Shown: piece after piece, positions 51,581 to 61,330 of the stretch
Layout of the letters: every line of letters starts with the position of its first letter
How positions within the stretch are numbered: the first letter of the stretch is position 1
Assembly (NCBI GenBank): GCA_016946835.1
Contig: JACVTC010000025.1
Span: 962,501-1,026,500 of the forward strand
Direction: 5' to 3'
DNA length: 64,000 nucleotides
Source: Neocallimastix lanati (nom. inval.)
Taxonomy: Eukaryota; Neocallimastigomycota; Neocallimastigomycetes; Neocallimastigales; Neocallimastigaceae
Position numbers and translations under genes: made by a program
The notes under the pieces: generated by a model
Databases searched by the model: none
What the model saw: only the letters and a program-made list of their open reading frames with translations
What the model was told of the DNA's origin: nothing

Positions 51581-52327
51581 TGTAAAATGTTCCTTATGGA
51601 GCAGATTACAATTACGAAAAAAAAAAAAAAAAACAAAAACAACACTATCAATAACAATACTCAAATGAAATTTATTTTTTAAAAAAAATTCTTTTATTAA
51701 TCACTTTATTATAAAAATTCTTTTTATTAGTTATTAACTGCAAAATAGTTAATAACAACTACATTTTCTTTAATAGAATAATTTTACATGTATTTAGATT
51801 TTTTCTTAATTATATTATAATATACTATTTCTATTTATTTAAATATATATTCAATATAAAATAAACAAAAACTAATCTAAAATTAAATAAAGTTATAAAA
51901 AACTAAAACTAATTCAATAAGCTTTTTATTCAATTTGTTTTGACTCAAATTGAATAAGTTCTTATTTATTATTTATTTATTATTCTTTTATTATTAATAC
52001 TATTAATTATATATTACTATTTAATTTTTATGATTATTAAACTAAACTAAAATTAAACTAAACTAAAATTAAACTAAACTAAAATTATTAATATATTTTA
52101 TTACTAAATTTTAGGTTATTTAAAAATTAATTTTATATTTTTAAATTTATATATTATATGAAATATAAATTTATTGTTAATTTTCATAAATCAATTAATT
52201 TCATAAATTAATATATTTTACATAATTTAATGCATTAGCATTATTTTGTAAACGTGAATTACATTAAATAATTTAATGTACAAAATAAATTAATTAATGT
52301 ACTAAAGATATTGATCATATCTTTACA
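51581..52327 (-). repeat. gypsy LTR 3 (5' LTR of the complete copy, 747 bp)
   Basis: Same termini as LTRs 1 and 2, with three copies of the 16-bp unit (about 52038-52086). It differs from the others by a longer A-run near 51618 and at least two substitutions (AGATT for ATATT near 51798; ATTGTTAA for ATTATTAA near 52173). It abuts the right TSD GTAAG. Confidence 0.95.
51752..51762 (-). promoter_or_regulatory. predicted transcript 5' end / self-primer of gypsy element
   Basis: Reads GTAGTTGTTAT on the minus strand, complementary to all 11 nt of the PBS; the match stops exactly at 11. By the Tf1 model this should be the first 11 nt of the mRNA, dividing the LTR into U3 (51763-52327) and R-U5 (51581-51762). 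AT-rich TATA-like sequence lies about 45-60 bp upstream. Confidence 0.6.
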
Positions 52328-52332
52328 GTAAG

Positions 52333-55194
52333 AATGTCGATGATTCTGTTTTAAGAGAAATCAGCAGACTTAATAATGGTTTCCGTATAATGGAAAGACT
52401 CAAATCAAAATATGGAAATTCAAATGCTGATATGGAATACTGGCTTAAAAGATTAAGAAGTATTAAAGCCAGAGATAGAAATCAAATCATCGAAAAGCTA
52501 GAACTTATGAAAGAAACTTTCGATGATATGGAAGAACAACATGTGGAGATCGCTGATAAGGAAAAATTAAAATATCTCTATAACGTACTACCGGATGATT
52601 ATAAAAATATCATTCAAATTAATTTGAATAGTGACCCTAATGTATATATTAATAATCTCAAAAGTTTTATTTATGCAAAATCTTACCTAGAAAATTGGGA
52701 AGATAACAAAACCATTGAAAAAGATGATCCAATGGATCTAGATTTTATCAGTAGAGGAAGAAGAACTAGTAATTCCTCAAAGAAAAATGAACACAACAAC
52801 CATAATAACAAAAGCTCTAACTCTAAGAAAAGAGGAAAGCAAAATGGTAACCAATATAACAATAATAATAAAGATAATAGTAACAAAGACAATAATAATA
52901 AATCATATTGTCACATTTGTGAAGTTAAAGGACACTCTACCAGAAACTGCATATATAATATGAAGACGAAGTCAAATAATAAAGGGAGGCAAGAAAAGCT
53001 TCAAGTAAAGACCACATTAAATGATCATCCAAAGAAGTCTTTACATTTAATAAGTAAAATTTCTGATCCAGACAGTGCCAGTAGTTATGACGATAATTTT
53101 GATTTTGAAGACGCAAGGGCACTGATAGAAAAACAAGAAGAAATAAACATTGACAATAAGGTTAAATTTTCTGGATTAATTGAATACGTGAATGATAGTT
53201 TTATTATTCCAAAGGAGATAACAATTCCTAATAAAAAAGAGGAATTATATGTAAACAACATCAATTATTATGAAGAAAATGATAAGACTAGTGAATGGTT
53301 ATATGATACTGGTGCTGGAGAACATATAACTAATGATTTTAATTTGCTAAATAATTTTATTCACTGCAAAATAAAGTTAAGATGTGCCAATGGGACAATG
53401 TGTAGCTTCGAAGGATATGGTACTTACGAATGTTACATTAATGGAATATATTTACGACTAGACAAGGTATTATATTCAAAATCTGCAACTAAAAATCTTA
53501 TTAGTGGAATAGAACTGGCCAAAATAGGATATAGAGTCATTATTGACACTGATGATTATACACGTGGTAGATTTAACTTATGGGGTCCAAATAATGTATA
53601 TATAGGAACTTATTATTCTACAAATGATAATCAATTCTTAGTAAATACTTACAAGATTAATAAAAACTTTGAAGAAAAGGATAAAAATATTATGGCTTTA
53701 AACGAAGTTGATGAAAAAAGCCTTGAAATTTGGCATAGAAGACTAGGTCATTATTACCTAGAAAACATAAACAAATATCTAAGTTTACACCAAATAAAAA
53801 CTCCTAAATGCATAGAATGTAAAGTAGCTAAAATGTCAAGGAAATCACACGGAGGAAAAACACCAAAAGCTACGAAAATATTAGAAATAATACATTCAGA
53901 CATTTCAGGCCCATACAATTCATCTATCAATAATAAAAAATACTTTATTACATTCATGGATGAATTCTCAAGAAAAGTATGGATATATACTTTAAAATCT
54001 AAAGCCGAAGCCCCCGAATTAATTGTGGAATTCTTCAAGTACTTAAATAACCAATTTGAAGAATATAATATTAAAATATTTAAATCAGATGGAGGAAAGG
54101 AATTTAAAAATAAAACAGTTAATAAATACTGTAAAGAAAATGGAATAGAAAAAACCTATTCTCCTCCAGGTTGTCCTGAAGTTAATGGAAAAGCTGAAAG
54201 AATAAACAGAACTCTTAGAAATTCAGCTAAAACTCTTCTATATTGGGCAGAATTATCAGAAAACTTTTGGAATTTCGCCATAAAACAGGCATGCTACATA
54301 TATAACTTAATTCCCCATTCAGGAAATAAATTTTTAATACCCAATGAAGTATTTTACAACAAAAAGGTAGAGTTAAAACATTTAAAAACCTTTGGTTGTG
54401 TGTGTTATTACAGGGATGATACACAACACAAATCAAAATTTTTACCAAATGCTAAGAAGGGCGTATTCTTGGGATTTGATGATAAAAAATATTCATATAT
54501 TATCATGGATATTGAAAATAATAAAATACATTATACTAACGATGTAGAATTCGTTGAAGAAGAGCCTAGTAAACACAAATACGAAACAAGCAATTATAAA
54601 GACTCTTACTTCTCATTTATGAAAGACAACAATAGAAAAGATATGAATCCAGAAGATAATATTATAAATGAAGATAATAATATAAATGAAGATAATAATA
54701 TGAACAATGAAAATAATTTTAATGGAAGAAACATCTTAAATGAAGAAAACAGTTTAAATGAAAATATTAATAATGAAAGGACTACTAATACAGAACATAA
54801 AAGTAATTACATTAAAAATAAGCATGTCAATAATATATCGTTAAATGAAGAAAATCAAGAATTTGATAATAAAGATATAAACCAGAAAAATAACCATAAT
54901 TTAAATAAAGATGTTGAAATTAATTCTAAAATTAATCCTGAAATTAAAAATAAAAATAATTGTGAATTTAAATTGAAATTCAATTTCAACAATGTTGACA
55001 AAAATAATTCTGAAAATAATTATTTGAATGAGATAAATAGAAATTTAGAAATAATAAATAAAAATTATAATAAAAAGTTTAGAAATAATACTAAGAATAC
55101 CAATTTTAATTCTAACATTATTGAAAAATATAAACCAGAAGATCCTGCTTACGCCGCCTCAACTTCCAGCAGGAACAAAGGAAAGGAAAAATAA
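52333..55194 (+). CDS. gag-int: copia Gag 3' part, protease and integrase
   Basis: Continues the gag frame directly after the right GTAAG copy; the first internal ATG is at 52390. Contents (residues from 52390): rest of Gag; Asn/Lys-rich linker; CCHC knuckle CHICEVKGHSTRNC (174-187); aspartic protease WLYDTGAGEHITN (about 305); GAG-pre-integrase/zinc region WHRRLGHYYLENI ... CIECKVAKMSRKSH (about 450-485); and integrase catalytic triad D (SDISGPY, about 504), D (KSDGGKEF, about 566) and E (KAERINRT, about 602) with the canonical D-X35-E. A long Asn-rich linker follows and the frame stops at 55192-55194 before RT. It now lacks its own 5' part because of the gypsy insertion. Confidence 0.9.
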   Translation, partial: NVDDSVLREISRLNNGFRIMERLKSKYGNSNADMEYWLKRLRSIKARDRNQIIEKLELMKETFDDMEEQHVEIADKEKLKYLYNVLPDDYKNIIQINLNSDPNVYINNLKSFIYAKSYLENWEDNKTIEKDDPMDLDFISRGRRTSNSSKKNEHNNHNNKSSNSKKRGKQNGNQYNNNNKDNSNKDNNNKSYCHICEVKGHSTRNCIYNMKTKSNNKGRQEKLQVKTTLNDHPKKSLHLISKISDPDSASSYDDNFDFEDARALIEKQEEINIDNKVKFSGLIEYVNDSFIIPKEITIPNKKEELYVNNINYYEENDKTSEWLYDTGAGEHITNDFNLLNNFIHCKIKLRCANGTMCSFEGYGTYECYINGIYLRLDKVLYSKSATKNLISGIELAKIGYRVIIDTDDYTRGRFNLWGPNNVYIGTYYSTNDNQFLVNTYKINKNFEEKDKNIMALNEVDEKSLEIWHRRLGHYYLENINKYLSLHQIKTPKCIECKVAKMSRKSHGGKTPKATKILEIIHSDISGPYNSSINNKKYFITFMDEFSRKVWIYTLKSKAEAPELIVEFFKYLNNQFEEYNIKIFKSDGGKEFKNKTVNKYCKENGIEKTYSPPGCPEVNGKAERINRTLRNSAKTLLYWAELSENFWNFAIKQACYIYNLIPHSGNKFLIPNEVFYNKKVELKHLKTFGCVCYYRDDTQHKSKFLPNAKKGVFLGFDDKKYSYIIMDIENNKIHYTNDVEFVEEEPSKHKYETSNYKDSYFSFMKDNNRKDMNPEDNIINEDNNINEDNNMNNENNFNGRNILNEENSLNENINNERTTNTEHKSNYIKNKHVNNISLNEENQEFDNKDINQKNNHNLNKDVEINSKINPEIKNKNNCEFKLKFNFNNVDKNNSENNYLNEINRNLEIINKNYNKKFRNNTKNTNFNSNIIEKYKPEDPAYAASTSSRNKGKEK

Positions 55195-55286
55195 CCGAAT
55201 TTGAAAATTTTGATAAAAATAAAATATTTTTAAATAATGAAAAATCAAGCCAAAATTTACAGAATTTTACAATAAATAATAATAAT

Positions 55287-57563
55287 ATGAAAAAAAATTT
55301 TAATAATAAAAATTTTTCAAAAAATGATGAAAAAATTCAAGAAAATCTATTGGCTGAAGCAAAATCATATTCATATCATATCAAAAAATTTTCAAATAAT
55401 TCAATAATTTCAAATAACACTAATGAATCACATATTACATATGACAACAATAATGATTCACATAAATCTATTAATAATTCAAATAAATCAATGAATATCA
55501 AAAATTTTCCAAAAAATGATCAAAATTTTATTAATAAAAATTTTTTATCGAAAAATAATAAATTAATTCAACAAAATTCAAAATCCAGCGACTCTATGAA
55601 GAAAAACTATAATTTCTCCACTCCTACAATAGATATCAATAATATTCCTTCAGATAATAAAAATACGGTAATGGAAAATCTTAAAAATATAACTCTTCCA
55701 TATAATTTTAATCAGAATTTACTTTTAATAACCGATTCTTCAACCAACCAAATTTCTCAAAAAACAGACGAAATTTCACTTACTAATAATAACGAAATAA
55801 ATAATAAATTTAACAACAATAATATAGTAAATAAAGAAAATTATGCCCACAAATCTCTTATAGATGCATCAAGTGTTATTGATTTTAATAATGATGAAAT
55901 TATGGATGACATTGTAGCCAATACAGAATATGGCAATATCCATAAAAGACCACTTAGTCCAAAATATAAAGAGACTGCACCTACTAATATTAGTTCTCGT
56001 AGAAAACTAGACCAAATCAACGACATTATTATTGCTTCTATATTTTGTCACATTCCTAATACGTATGAAGAAGCAATAAACAGTGAAGACAAAAATAACT
56101 GGATTGAGGCTATTAATGATGAACTTAATAACCTTTATTCTAATAATATTATGACTTTTGTTAAAAATGTACCTAAAAACAAGAACATCATTACCACAAA
56201 ATGGGTTTTCAACACTAAACGTGATTCAAATAATAATATTTATAAATATAAAGCTCGTTTAGTTGCTCGTGGATTTAAACAAAAATGGGGAATCGATTAT
56301 GAATTAACTTATTCTCCTACTCTAAACATTGATGGTCTTAAATTAATATTCGCTATTTCTGCTGCTCTTAAGTGGAATATTTTCCAGCTAGATATAAAGG
56401 CCGCTTACCTTAATGCTCCGCTTGATAAAGATATTTATACTACTATTCCTAAAGGCGATACGCGCTTTGGGCGGGGATATTGGAAGCTCAACAAAGCTTT
56501 GTATGGCCTTAAGCAATCTGGTAGACAATGGTATAATACCATTAGAAAATTCCTAATAAAAAATGAGTTCATTCAAATTAAATCCGAACAATGTATTTTC
56601 AAATTTACAAAAAATAATATAACAAAATGCATTATCGGCTTATACGTGGACGACATGGTCATCGCTGGAGAAAACGAATACATTAAACAAATAATAAATA
56701 AAATAAAATCAAAATTTAAAATATCTAAATGTGATCCAATTGAATACATATTAGGAATTGAAGTAAAGAAAGAAAATAATTCATATATTATTTCACAGAA
56801 AAATTTTATAAATAATATGTTATATAAATTTAATATTGATAATACAAAGAAAAGAAAAACACCATGTACTGGTGATAATAAAATATCAGAAAACAATAAA
56901 CCTTTCGATAAAACAATCTACAAAAGCGCAATAGGTTCCTTAATATACCTTTCGAAATGTACTAGACCTGACATAGCTTTCGCTGTAAATAAAGCTTCAA
57001 GAAAATGTGAAAATCCAACTATATCGGATTGGAACAAAATAATAAATATTCTAAAATATATTAATAGTACCAAAGAATTTAAGATAGAATATAATGGAAA
57101 GGGGGAGCTTGTTGCATATACCGACTCTGACTTTGCCGGCTGTTTGGAAGATAGAAAATCTACCTCAGGAGGAATAATACTTATGGGAACAAGTCCGATA
57201 TGCTGGTTGTCCAAGAAACAAACAAGTGTTGCTACGTCTACTGCTGAAGCAGAGTACATAAGCACTTCCGAAAATATAAAGAAAATATTATGGATTAGAA
57301 ATATAATAAAAGAAATTTTAAACAAATGGATAACTGTTAAAATCTATACAGATAATCAAGCAAGTAAGAAAATAATGGAGAACGGAGAAATAAATACAAA
57401 ATTAAAGCATATAAGTGTAAGATATCATTTCAACAGGGACAATATTGCAAAGAAGAAAGTAAAATTAGAATATATTGATACTGAAAACATGCTAGCGGAC
57501 ATATTAACCAAGGACTCAAATGGACCAAAGATACAAAAATTTACAAACAACATTTTTATCTAA
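55287..57563 (+). CDS. copia reverse transcriptase-RNase H
   Basis: 758 residues from the ATG at 55287; the frame is actually open from 55134, overlapping the upstream ORF by about 60 nt in the -1 frame. After an Asn/Ser-rich N-terminal 230 residues comes the copia RT: NNWIEAINDELNNL, KWVFNTKRDSN, KARLVARGFKQK, FQLDIKAAYLNAPL, LNKALYGLKQSGRQWY and the catalytic YVDD (about 453-456). RNase H follows with YTDSDFAG (about 611), a KSTSGG segment and STAEAEY. It ends at a TAA directly before the polypurine tract. A canonical slippery heptamer is not evident in the overlap, so an indel in the low-complexity linker is the simpler explanation for the frame change. Confidence 0.9.
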   Translation: MKKNFNNKNFSKNDEKIQENLLAEAKSYSYHIKKFSNNSIISNNTNESHITYDNNNDSHKSINNSNKSMNIKNFPKNDQNFINKNFLSKNNKLIQQNSKSSDSMKKNYNFSTPTIDINNIPSDNKNTVMENLKNITLPYNFNQNLLLITDSSTNQISQKTDEISLTNNNEINNKFNNNNIVNKENYAHKSLIDASSVIDFNNDEIMDDIVANTEYGNIHKRPLSPKYKETAPTNISSRRKLDQINDIIIASIFCHIPNTYEEAINSEDKNNWIEAINDELNNLYSNNIMTFVKNVPKNKNIITTKWVFNTKRDSNNNIYKYKARLVARGFKQKWGIDYELTYSPTLNIDGLKLIFAISAALKWNIFQLDIKAAYLNAPLDKDIYTTIPKGDTRFGRGYWKLNKALYGLKQSGRQWYNTIRKFLIKNEFIQIKSEQCIFKFTKNNITKCIIGLYVDDMVIAGENEYIKQIINKIKSKFKISKCDPIEYILGIEVKKENNSYIISQKNFINNMLYKFNIDNTKKRKTPCTGDNKISENNKPFDKTIYKSAIGSLIYLSKCTRPDIAFAVNKASRKCENPTISDWNKIINILKYINSTKEFKIEYNGKGELVAYTDSDFAGCLEDRKSTSGGIILMGTSPICWLSKKQTSVATSTAEAEYISTSENIKKILWIRNIIKEILNKWITVKIYTDNQASKKIMENGEINTKLKHISVRYHFNRDNIAKKKVKLEYIDTENMLADILTKDSNGPKIQKFTNNIFI

Positions 57564-57574
57564 AAATATTATTT

Positions 57575-57583
57575 GAGGGGGAG
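57575..57583 (+). promoter_or_regulatory. copia polypurine tract
   Basis: GAGGGGGAG directly before the 3' LTR; plus-strand primer by analogy with the family. Confidence 0.9.
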
Positions 57584-57903
57584 TGTTGACTGCACTCATA
57601 ATTTAACTATATATTTAATTTATTTATTTATAGTATTTATTTATATTTATGTGTATTTATTTATTTATATTTAATGATTACTTAAATGTATTATGATCTA
57701 TCGTCTTGTATAAATCTATGTTAATTATCTTTTAATATTTATTTAATTAATTTTTAATTTATTTTATGTTATGGAAAACGCATGTTGTAACATGTGACTT
57801 TATTACTTATTTAAAGCCGAAAGATAGATCATACACTTATTTCCCTTGTATACCATATTCCATAAGGAATATTATTATAGATCTAAATTTAATAAAGCTA
57901 ACA
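57584..57903 (+). repeat. copia 3' LTR (320 bp)
   Basis: No difference seen from 42871-43190. Followed by the TSD ATTAT (57904-57908). Confidence 0.95.
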
Positions 57904-57972
57904 ATTATTATTATTATTATAATTATTATGATTATTATTATTATTATAATTATTATGATTATTATTATTTTT
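57904..57972. repeat. variant (ATT)n array, right part
   Basis: Continuation of the 42661-42870 array, with two copies of ATAATTATTATGATTATT. Before the insertion the array was uninterrupted. Confidence 0.9.
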
Positions 57973-59499
57973 GATTTTTAAAAAAAGGTTTTTCTTCTTT
58001 AATTAAAATTTGAAACATTAGAATAAATTATTATTTATTTATTATTATTTATTATTATTATTATTTTTTTATTTTTATTAATTTAATTTTTAATCTTAAA
58101 TCTATACCTAATCCTTTAACTATAGATAAAGGAGTATATTTTCATGACTTTTATTGTTCTTATTCTTAGAGAATATCTTCTTAAAAAAAAAAAAAAAAAA
58201 AAGATAATAATATGATAATTATATGATAATAATATGATAATTATATTATTTAACTTTTTTTTTTTTTTTTTTAAATATTTTTTTTTTTAAAAACTTTTTT
58301 TTGGTTTTTTTTTTTTTAAATATTTGTTTCCAAAATTATTGAACTGATTTTTTTTCTCTTTTTCCTCTATCCATTAATTTATATTAATTTATGATATTTT
58401 ATTATTCGTCAATTTAATTTTTTTTTTTTATGATGGTTTTGCTTTATCTGATAGAGTATAATAATTTGTATCATCTTATTTAAATTTCAATTAAACATCT
58501 GTAACATTTATTTATTTATTTATTTATTTATTTATCTATTTATTTATTTATTTATCTATTTATTTATTTATTTCTTTTTCTATTATGATTGATATTATTT
58601 CTATTTCAATTATTATTATTAATATCATCATTATTAATTATTATTATTTCTAATCATTATTATTTATATCATTCTTTTATTATTATTATTATATGATATA
58701 AAATAAATATTATCAAATAAAGTTTATTCCTAGTCTAAAAAGAGAATAAAAAAATTATATCTTATTCATTATTATTTCTATTAAAATATCTATTTACTAT
58801 TATTATGTATTAATAATTGTTTATTTTTTATTTTTTATTATTTATTATTTATTATTATTATTTATTATTTATTATTTATTATTTATTATTTAATATTTAT
58901 TAATAAATACTCTTTTTATTATTTATTATTTATTATTTATTATTTATTATTTAATATTTATTAATAAATACTCTTTTTATTATTTATTATTTATTATTTA
59001 TTATTTATTATTTATTATCTATTATTTATTATTCAATTATTAACAACATTATTTATTATTAACAACATTATTTATTATTAACAACATTATTTATTATTTA
59101 ATTATTTTATTAATTGTTTATTTTTTATTATTTAATTATTTATTCATTAATTATTTATTATTTATTATTTACTATTTATTATTTATTTTTATTATTTAAT
59201 ATTTAATATTTATTATTCAATTATTTATTATTTATTTATTATTTATTTTTATTATTTAATATTTAATATTTATTATTCAAATTTATTATTTATTATTTAT
59301 TATTTATTATTTATTATTTATTATTTATTATTTATTATTTTTATTTAACTGCAATAATTATATATGATATAAAGATTTAATTAAAGTAATAAAAACGTAA
59401 TACAAATATCGGCCCCGCAACTACCCTTCAGAATTTAAATGAAAATAATTAAATCATAATAAATAATAAATATTAATATATATAATTAGTAAAGGTAAA

Positions 59500-59531
<32 letters not shown>

Positions 59532-59630
59532 TTTAAAAAATTTTTATCGGATTTCAGTTTTTTCCTTTACCAAATGAAATTAGTATGAGGTAAAAACATA
59601 AATTAATAAATTAATTTATATCAAATTCTG

Positions 59631-59680
<50 letters not shown>

Positions 59681-59980
59681 TAATTATTTATAAAATATTT
59701 CATTTTGATACAATTAAAAGTTTTGTAAATTAAAATAATAATTATCATTAAAGACGTTTAATAATAAAAAAAAAAATTTTTTTTTTTTCTTTAAATCCAC
59801 ATTTTTTTTTTTTTTTTGTTGACGCAACTTTCTATTTTCAATTCAATATAAAAAATATTATTATTCATAAAATATTATGAATTCATAAAAATATTAAATT
59901 ATTTTTCAAAAAAAAAAAAAAAAAAATTAAAAAAATAAAAAATAATTTATTTCATATTATTTATTGTCTAAAAAATAAAA
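57973..59980. other. AT-rich intergenic DNA
   Basis: A/T homopolymers; (TTTA/TCTA)n at about 58506-58572; TATTTAT arrays with TATTTATTAATAAATACTC motifs at about 58840-59345 (two motif copies near 58900 and 58965); (TTA)n at about 59636-59680. A short G+C-richer patch is at 59395-59440. No gene recognised. Confidence 0.6.
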
Positions 59981-60118
59981 ATGCCTAGAAGAAGGAAGAA
60001 ACTCCACTACCGCTCAAGAAAACAATCCAAGCCAAACTATCCAGGGAAAATATCCAAAGTACTTCTATCTCTCACCTCACTCTCCACAGCCATCAAAATC
60101 AAAGTTAAAATCAGATAG
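59981..60118 (+). CDS. 45-residue basic ORF, doubtful
   Basis: ATG at 59981 (MPRRRKKLHYRSRKQSKP) to TAG at 60116-60118, in a balanced-composition patch (59980-60300) between AT deserts. The product is strongly basic. The patch continues after the stop and ends at a T-run plus AG near 60317, which could be a 3' splice site, so this might be one exon of a small gene or a relic. No family recognised. Confidence 0.25.
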   Translation: MPRRRKKLHYRSRKQSKPNYPGKISKVLLSLTSLSTAIKIKVKIR

Positions 60119-60458
60119 GTAATCCATCAATTAAACTTACAACCAACTAAATCAAATCAAAGCATCAATGAAATGACATTTAACGACTTGAAATGCTTTT
60201 AAAAAATCACCCTATAATCTATCTATCTCCCATAAATTGAGGTCAAAACAACCTCAGCTGTGTTTTTGGAGAAATAAATATAAATATGTTCTATCCTTAC
60301 TTTTTTTTTTTTTTAGACATCAATAACTTAGTGGATTACATTTCATCGAAAAAAAAAGATAAAAAAAAAAATAAAAATAAAAAAAAAAATTAAAAATAAA
60401 AAAAAAAAAATAAAAATTAAAAAAATAAAGTATGAAAATATGATCCCAAGGTTGACAT

Positions 60459-60520
60459 TAGCCTATTTCATTTTCTTGTCTTGTCTTTTCTAAGACAAGA
60501 CAAGAAAATGAAATAGGCTA
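60459..60520. repeat. perfect 29-bp hairpin
   Basis: Left arm 60459-60487 (begins TAGCCTATTTCATTTTC) and right arm 60492-60520 are exact reverse complements with a 4-nt loop TTCT. It is followed by a mildly G+C-rich patch (60521-60570). Confidence 0.97.
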
Positions 60521-60867
60521 GTTTTGATGACGGACGGACTCAATTATCTTGAAACCTCTACATACCTAATTTTTTTTGGGTTTATTTAATTAAAAACAAG
60601 TTTGATGTTTATAAACATTAAATATTTTTTAATAACTAACTAACTAAAAACTAAAAAAAAAAAAAAAAAAAAAAAACATATTTATCTAAAATTTATCTTT
60701 TTATCTTTTTAGTGTAAAAAAAAAAAATAAAAACAAAAATGTTTTCATCTTATATTTATATTTATATTCGTTATTTCTAAAAATTTAACAATATTGTAAC
60801 GTTTTAAAATATTTGAATAATTAATTATTATTTATTTTTAATCTTCACATTTAAACAAAATCATATT

Positions 60868-60926
60868 AAAAGCTCATATATATTACTTTGATTTATTTAT
60901 ATATAAATTTCTTTATTTAAAAAAAA

Positions 60927-60964
<38 letters not shown>

Positions 60965-61005
60965 TTTTGTTGGTTTATTTATATATAAATTTATTTTTTT
61001 AAAAA

Positions 61006-61038
<33 letters not shown>

Positions 61039-61330
61039 TTTTTTTTTTTTTTTGCATATGGTTTTAAAATATTCAAAAAAACTTCAATATTTTCATTCAA
61101 CTTCCTTCGCTGATTCGACTACGCTCACTCTCGGGTGATCTGGAACTCTACTCAATCGCAAGTTTTTTTTTTTTTTTTAAATATCTAAAACCATATGCAT
61201 TTTATACCAAATATATGCTAAAAACACTCTATATGTAAATATTAAAAGCTCATATATATTACTTTGGTTTAATTTATATATAAATTTCTTTATTTAAAAA
61301 ATTGTTATTTTATTTAATTTTTTTTTTTTT
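60868..61330. repeat. dispersed TAAAAGCTCATATATATTAC repeat units around a GC-rich islet
   Basis: The segment AAAAGCTCATATATATTACT, followed by TTATATATAAATTTCTTTATTTAAAA, occurs at about 60868-60935 and again at about 61243-61305. Shorter TTTGTTGGTTTATTTATATA units recur at about 60965, 61377 and 61848. Confidence 0.8.
61053..61199. repeat. inverted repeat enclosing a GC-rich islet
   Basis: TGCATATGGTTTTA at 61053-61066 is the exact complement of 61186-61199. The complementarity continues imperfectly inward through ATATT and an A/T run to ACTT. The loop (about 61085-61160) is much richer in G+C than anything nearby (for example CGCTGATTCGACTACGCTCA) and has no ORF. Confidence 0.85.

Larger units (their letters stand above)
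43656..52327 (-). mobile_element. Ty3/gypsy chromovirus with three LTRs, nested in copia gag
   Basis: 8672 bp flanked by the 5-bp TSD GTAAG (43651-43655, 52328-52332). Read on the minus strand: 5' LTR 51581-52327, PBS 51570-51580, leader minisatellite, gag-pol in one ORF (50944 down to 46106 with one stop), PPT, LTR 45316-46095, then an extra truncated 3' pol piece (45315-44484) and a third LTR (43656-44483). LTR lengths are 747, 780 and 828 bp, differing mainly in a 16-bp tandem repeat (3, 5 and 8 copies). The chromodomain and single ORF place it among Tf1/sushi-like chromoviruses. A single TSD for the whole three-LTR block shows it entered, or was later expanded, as one locus. Confidence 0.95.
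42871..57903 (+). mobile_element. Ty1/copia LTR retrotransposon carrying a nested insertion
   Basis: 15.0 kb including an 8.7-kb Ty3/gypsy insertion; about 6.36 kb without it. Order: 5' LTR 42871-43190, primer-binding site, gag, CCHC knuckle, aspartic protease, integrase, RT, RNase H, polypurine tract 57575-57583, 3' LTR 57584-57903. The integrase-before-RT order identifies the copia superfamily. The two 320-bp LTRs look identical on reading, and the TSD is ATTAT on both sides (42866-42870, 57904-57908), although the ATT-repeat context makes that duplication less diagnostic. Identical LTRs imply recent integration. The reading frame is broken twice: by the gypsy insertion in gag and by a shift between integrase and RT. 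Confidence 0.95.
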
